A stretch of 64,000 bases of DNA from Knoxdaviesia capensis (lineage: Eukaryota > Ascomycota > Sordariomycetes > Microascales > Gondwanamycetaceae), in contig LNGK01000003.1 in the NCBI GenBank assembly GCA_001510575.1, positions 130,883 to 194,882 of the forward strand, written 5' to 3'. Each line of letters begins with the position of its first letter. The stretch's first letter is position 1. Positions 58,601 to 64,000 of the stretch are shown piece after piece. A model generated the notes under the pieces. It did no database searches. It was not told the DNA's origin and was given only the letters and a program-made list of their open reading frames with translations. A program made the position numbers and the translations under genes.

Positions 58601-61600
58601 GCTTCGTTTTCTTCCATGCAGGGGGGAGGAACAGACCAGAAGAACGGCAAAAAGAAAGGACAGAAAAAAAACCGCCCCATAATGGAAGGAATCTGAGCGG
58701 GTAATCTGGAGATTGGAGCCGGCCTGCGAGTTTAATTTCACCGCACTCGGCGAGGCGCTGTCGACCCTACCTACCGCTCATGATGGAAGGTCTCATATTG
58801 CAAGGTCGCAGAGAGAGGTCATCTCACACCTTTTTCGTTCTCTTGGTGAGAGAAGCTGGGAAATTCGAGTTTCTCGGGATTTTCTTCTCTTCGGTGTGTA
58901 TAAGAGAATGGTTAGCAGCAATCATTTCAAAACGCGGGTAGTAAGTAGACGTCGTCCTTCGAAATTTTGGCTAATATCCGGGATATAGTATGTGCCTGCA
59001 GCTTGCAGTTTGCATACTATATACTGGTGTGTGAGAGGTATATGTGCAGCCGCTAAGAGATGAAAATAAAATAGAGCAAGAGGAAATAGATCCCGCCCAT
59101 CTCATATTTCCGCCTTGTCGTGGCGTGGGAGGGAACGAGGGCATGTGAGACAACGGAAGCGTCACAACAGCGTAGGAGGGATCGGCAGCCGGAGGGAGAT
59201 CACCAGTGGCTGGCGGGTTGTTGGGATGACTTTAGTCTTCTCAACCGCCGTCATTGCTACCACGGTGAAGCCGTTGATGCAGACGTAGAGGCTTCAGAAG
59301 CAAGCAGAAATGACGATGTCCCCAGGGAATCTCATGAGCATCTTTTTCAAGACCTAACCTTGCCCTCCAGCCTCGTTGCAGAGCTCTCAAAGCACAGTCA
59401 CAACACCAAATGCAAGAAAGCTAGCCAGCATTAGTACCTGTCTGTATAAGGTTCGTGAGACTGTCGATCACGGTTTGCAGCAGGCTGTGCTTCAGAAATC
59501 GCCAGCGCCACAGGATATGAGGTGAAACCGACGCCGTGGGCCAGACAAGCCAACAAGTCCAGCACCATGGAACAATATCACAGCAGAAAAGAAAAAAAAA
59601 AAAGGACGCACGGAAAACCGGAAGGAAATTAAAATTTGCCTGTTGATACAGGAGATTAAATGGAAGGAGAAAAGTCTGGGTCCAGCATATATGGGATGAA
59701 AAAGTCCTGGACAGGTGAAACACGCACCGATATCTTGTGCCGCGTGGCGACACCTGCCAGGAAGTGACAGTACGATAGCGATTCCTTCTCTCGGGTACAG
59801 CAAAAGCCGTGATAACTGACGGTGCCAGGTGCCCGCACGTGCATTTTCGTCCGGCACAGCAGACCAGCAGCGCCGTCTATCGCGGCGCAGCCCACTGTTC
59901 GGGCCCGATTCCCGAGAAGGCCCTTTTCGCCCTTATTGGCCAAGTGATGTGTGTTTGGCGGTATCTGCTTCGAGAGGTTCCCAAGATCAACAATAGCACA
60001 CACCGAGGGATCTTTTTCAACGCCCAAGACATTACAGATCCCTTTTGCTTAACGGCCTTTTCGTACCATACTGTCGTACCTTCCGCTTCCTGCCAGACGT
60101 GCAGTTTCCTCTGTCTTGAGCGCTGAGTCAACATCCATGTACCAAGGTACCCTCGGTCTGGAGGCAACAGCCTAGATATACCAGGTGGACTTCTTGTCTT
60201 CCTGTGTCTCCTGGTCACCGGCACACACTCTGTACAAGCTGAGAATAACAGCCTTTTCTCTTCCCACGCCCGGCTCACATTCCGGGAGAACACACTGGGA
60301 CAGAAGTGCCCGCCAGAGAAGAAAAAACGAGAGGTCTCAGTACACGTTACACGGCAAAAATGAGCTGCTTCCTGTGAGACAAGCCTGAAAGGGCACCAGC
60401 GTGCATGACACCGCATACGCAGAGCAGACTCCACTCGATGCATGCACAGCACGCACACACGCACGCATTTCTCTCTCTGGCCGGCGTCTGTGTTCTGTGC
60501 AATCGACCAGCCGATCCGGATGCAGCCAGCACGCCCCGTCAGCACACTCACACACATGCACACAGAGCACGCACTGACATCGAGCACGCACAGGCGGCAC
60601 AAACCACAGACCACAGCCCGGTCCAGGTCAAAGTTGCACAAAGAAGATGCAAAGAACAGACATCCCGAAAAGCCCGGCCTGCTATCCACTCCCAGAAGTC
60701 CCTGTCCAAGTCTTCTAGCCTGTCAAAACCAGGGCCTTGTGGAACATGCTATGCCGTGCGGCCTGTAGGTGTGCCCATCTGGGCCGGCTAGTTGGCCTGC
60801 CTCCTTTCTCTACTGGCGGGCTTTCGTATCACAACGTATTAGACCTCTCCATTTCAGTCCAGCCCTGGAATAAAAAACCTTTGAAAAAAAATAAAAAATA
60901 AAACAGAAAACAAAAATTGGGGGGAAAAAAATTTCCCTCCCCTCAGAAAGACGGCGCCTGCATGGCTGCCCGGGGGACACGTTCCGCAGCCTTTCTCGTA
61001 GCTTTCGGGGCTAGGTTGACGGCTGCAGGCGTGCATTGCGAATATCTCTGCTTTACCTTCATGCGCGGCTTTCCCAAAAACCTGGACAGCAACAGACGAA
61101 AACAACACAGAAAACTGGCCACTGAACACATATGGGACGCAAAGGAAAGAAGATCTGTGCTTCCTGTTTAATTCAGCCCGCTCCGCCACCTGCCCCACCC
61201 CCCAAAAGTCCTCGTCGACGCCATCTGGATTATTTGGCCAGCCCACGGATTGATGTCATGACCAAGCTGGAAGCTTTCTCCCAAGCAAGATTTCTGAAGC
61301 GAGAGTCGCCCTCTTATATTGGCTCCAAACTCCTCTCTCCAGCTTCACAGCATTGGGCCAGCGCCCGAAACCTTCAGGCCCGGACGCCCGTCCCTTCCGC
61401 GTAGATAAACATATCCCCACGGTCAAGCCAATACCGCAGCAGAGAACGGTTAGAGAAACATGGAAGGGCCTAGCTCCCGTATAGGATAGAGAGAGGCCCG
61501 GTCGGGATGACCGAAGTGATAAGCCGTGGAGTAATTATTTCCTTTTTTCCCTCTTTGTGTTCCAGCGTGCACACGCGGCTCGCCAAGTCAATGTGGCCCG

Positions 61601-64000
61601 TGTTAGTCGAGCTGGGCTCCGCACACGCAGAGACAAGAACGCACATGCTCTGCCCTCCCGCAAACTTCACCACCCATTCGCCTGTCGTCCATGCCCAACA
61701 CCAGTCCGCTCTAGCTAGATTCCGGTAGTCACCCATCCTCCAACAAGTGATACAGTTGAAGCGCGCAGGAAACACCCTCAGAAAGGCTCGCTGACACAGC
61801 GGCGAAAACCCCCCCACCAGACAGATCGCTGCTATACGGCCTCCAACAGCGTCCCGTTTACCGCCCATATATATAACAGGTCTGTACGTGGAAATAAGGT
61901 TTTCATCTAGCCCACGCGACCCCTTTCTGCATAAATCGCCACCCGTAGGCCCCCAAAGATCTGGGATCCCGGCGTTTCGTGCGTTCTGTCTGAGATGTTT
62001 TTTTTTTTCAGCCTCTCTGTAGGTGGTGCAGCGCTCGCTATCACTGTCGACCACCCACCGCGCAGGACTTTCACAGACATGTGAAATTGACCCAACTGAG
62101 AACGGTATGGCTCGCCATGTGTTGGGTGTGTGCTATGCGCCATGCAGTGGCAAACCTAAAAAGAAAAAAAAAAGGAAATATACAGTAAAATGCAAGTCCA
62201 GCGAAAATAACACTCCCTGGGCCCTTCGTCTTTTCCTCTTTAGGGTGCTACGCTACGGCCGGTTGGTGAGTTGTGGAACCCTGGGCGGATACGAATCTGA
62301 TGTGTCAGATCGCTACTCCGTCGTCCTTGTGGGTGCGTTTCTCGGACCGGCCCAGGGGCGGTCAAGTAGAGGGTCTCGGCCACGTATAAAACACACAAAG
62401 CAACAAACTCACCACCGGCGGCGTCGTTCACGCCGGGAATTGGAGAGATTCTGTGTCCCAAAGTAGATATACGGCGAACTCCTACGAGCTAGAACCGTTG
62501 TCAATGGCAGAAACCACTATGCGAGTTCCTGTTATTATGTCCCCGGCAAGGAAGATGACCACACGAAGACGTCAAGCCCATCAAGCTGCCTCCCAATGGC
62601 TCTTCGTTGCTCATTCCATCTGCGGTGATGCGCATCTCAGCTCTAGTCCAGCTTTACAGGATCTATATTTCTATATATATACTTTTTTTTTAATTAATCT
62701 CCCAGGCGATCGAGATTGCAACACTCCCATTGGAAAACCCCAAAAAATCCAGTCGACACCGACCAGCAGCCACTTTTTGTTCCTTCTGGGTTAGTGTTTA
62801 GCGCGGTACCTGCTTTTGAGTTTGTGCTTCTTGCGTGTTCTCTCTCTACCGGATTTTTGACCTGTGTGTCGAACGTAACTTAATATAAAACGGTAGCCTT
62901 GATGGGTGCCGTCGGTAAGCTGTAGATTAAAAATTATAAGAATGGTGGTAGGATTGGCGTCCGTCGCATTAAGCTGCGGTCTACCAAAACTCTACGAGTC
63001 ATGTATGGTACGCCACACACACTCTCTTACTTGCATGTTTTGTGGGAAGCATTGCATCAGCTGCAAGATGCTCACAGCTCACATCCCTCGTATGCGTACA
63101 GAGCAGTTTAAAAAAGAAGAAACAAAGCGAAGCCAATTCTCATATTCGCGGGAAATGCGAAACCCTAAGCACCAATGCCATGCATGCTCTACTCTGGCCA
63201 GATTAAGGACCTGGTCGATCTTCAAAGCTCCAGCGGCCTCCGCGTGATGGATGCATGGTTTTCGCTCCCTCAGTGTGCGGAGAGCGTCGCAGCCAACCGA
63301 AGCCAACCGCTTCAAGCTGGCTAGACGAAAAAAAAAACAAACTTCAACAACACATTGAAAGAAAATCTACGCAGAACGAAGACAGTATTCACAGACGAGA
63401 AAGGTAGCAAAAGGAAGTCCCGTGGATTTCACGTGAAACAGCGTGCAGAGTGGCGGGGGAACCGCAATCTCGGGGCTAAACGACAGGGCTAGGCGCCACC
63501 GTAACCAGGTTTTTTTTTTTTTTGTGTGTGCTTGCTTTTGGCTGGTATTACGAGTTTTCAGTCTCTCTGCTCGCTTGCCCAGTCGGTTCTGGGCGTAATG
63601 CATCTGCACTTGTCTCCTTGTTAGGATTAGCTGAAGGCCAGCAAAAGGAAGTCTAGCAAAAGGAAGTTTAGGGGAGGGGAAGGGTTGCTCAGCCGTAGTG
63701 ATGAGTCATTGAAACATCGGGAATACATGGTGAGCAACCCCGGAATTACTGTATTGACGAATCGGCGGTCGTGGATGGCATTTCTCTTGTAATCTGAGAA
63801 GCATTCGTGATAATAAATGGGATATTAGGCGCGTGGTTAGGGTTGGTGTAGGGTTGCAGGGGAATGGACTTTTATGCACGCCTCTGGGAATATGTGCAAC
63901 CGCCGAGCCGAAGAGTCCACAACTCTCTCTGCCATATCACAGTAGCTTGTTGGCTAGCTCCGGAGATCCCTTCCCGAAATACTCTGGACTGCATCGCGGT
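49611..64000. other. Gene-free region, more than 14 kb
   Basis: No frame here shows a recognisable domain, signal peptide or splice-linked continuation. The longest (59877-60689, minus, 270 codons) is Cys/Ser/Arg-rich and reads like chance frame. Base composition stays near that of coding flanks, with many CA/TG and GA/CT tracts (for example 53983-54000) and a G21 run. A segment near 59230-59430 has slightly protein-like composition but several stops. A 13-bp direct repeat AGCAAAAGGAAGT occurs three times between 63400 and 63665. TTAGGGTT motifs occur near 63161 and 63837. It could be a very large regulatory region, non-coding transcripts, or genes with many short exons that I cannot assemble. 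Confidence 0.45.
56555..56575 (+). repeat. G21 homopolymer
   Basis: Twenty-one consecutive G bases follow a GAGA tract. Runs this long are uncommon in fungal sequence, are prone to sequencing and replication slippage, and can form quadruplex structure. Confidence 0.85.

Noticed and set aside
59230..59430. Segment with protein-like composition, possible pseudogene
   Set aside because: Too short, stops in each frame and no family recognised.
59877..60689. 270-codon minus-strand frame
   Set aside because: Cys/Arg/Ser-rich, no domain or conserved-looking helix pattern; arises from CA/TG-rich sequence.
62906..63247. Cys-rich frame suggesting a zinc finger
   Set aside because: Cys/His spacing does not fit any finger class and the start is not an ATG in good context.

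Overview
This window is nuclear DNA from a filamentous ascomycete, most likely Eurotiomycetes (Aspergillus/Penicillium/Talaromyces/Monascus-like). The evidence is short introns (about 42-240 nt) with GTAAGT/GTATGT-type donors and CTAAC branch sites, a single SepA/Bni1-type formin, a Tof1 replication-fork factor, a CFEM GPI-anchored wall protein, an Mkt1-type XPG-like regulator and NACHT-type STAND (NLR-like) proteins. Genus-level placement is inference. I support ten intact protein-coding genes and one decayed gene, roughly one gene per 6 kb, which is sparse for this group.

Left part (1-13 kb): a complete NACHT-WD40 STAND receptor gene on the minus strand (1051-6154, three exons, one with a GC-AG intron); mkt1 on the minus strand (8069-10888, five exons, the first with only 7 coding bases); and, divergent from it, a 2-oxoglutarate/Fe(II) dioxygenase (11743-12903). 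A 4.6-kb gap rich in pyrimidine tracts follows.

Middle (17-38 kb): a low-complexity, probably DUF4048 protein (17459-19435, plus) converges on the formin gene sepA (20874-26713, minus). Then comes a degenerate NACHT-HEAT STAND pseudogene (about 29910-32690, plus), a small conserved single-membrane-span protein (33941-34552), a secreted SMP-30-like beta-propeller (35687-36679), and a convergent CFEM/GPI gene (36988-37966, minus).

Right part (38-64 kb): a 6-kb gene-free stretch, then tof1 (43998-47855, minus) and a mitochondrial 3-hydroxyacyl-CoA dehydrogenase (48394-49610, plus) sharing a 538-bp divergent promoter. That promoter carries two MCB (ACGCGT) sites, two CACGTG boxes, two telobox motifs and one Far-type CCGAGG site. 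From 49611 to the end there are over 14 kb in which I cannot support any gene.

Most genes are ordinary cell-biology functions: polarity and septation (formin), fork protection (Tof1), post-transcriptional control (Mkt1), beta-oxidation (dehydrogenase). The accessory signal is the pair of STAND receptors, one intact and one decayed about 24 kb away, together with the two large gene-free, GC-balanced regions. I did not find a convincing wholly new system. The best leads are the STAND pair, the partitioned tof1/dehydrogenase promoter, and the telomere-like promoter motifs.
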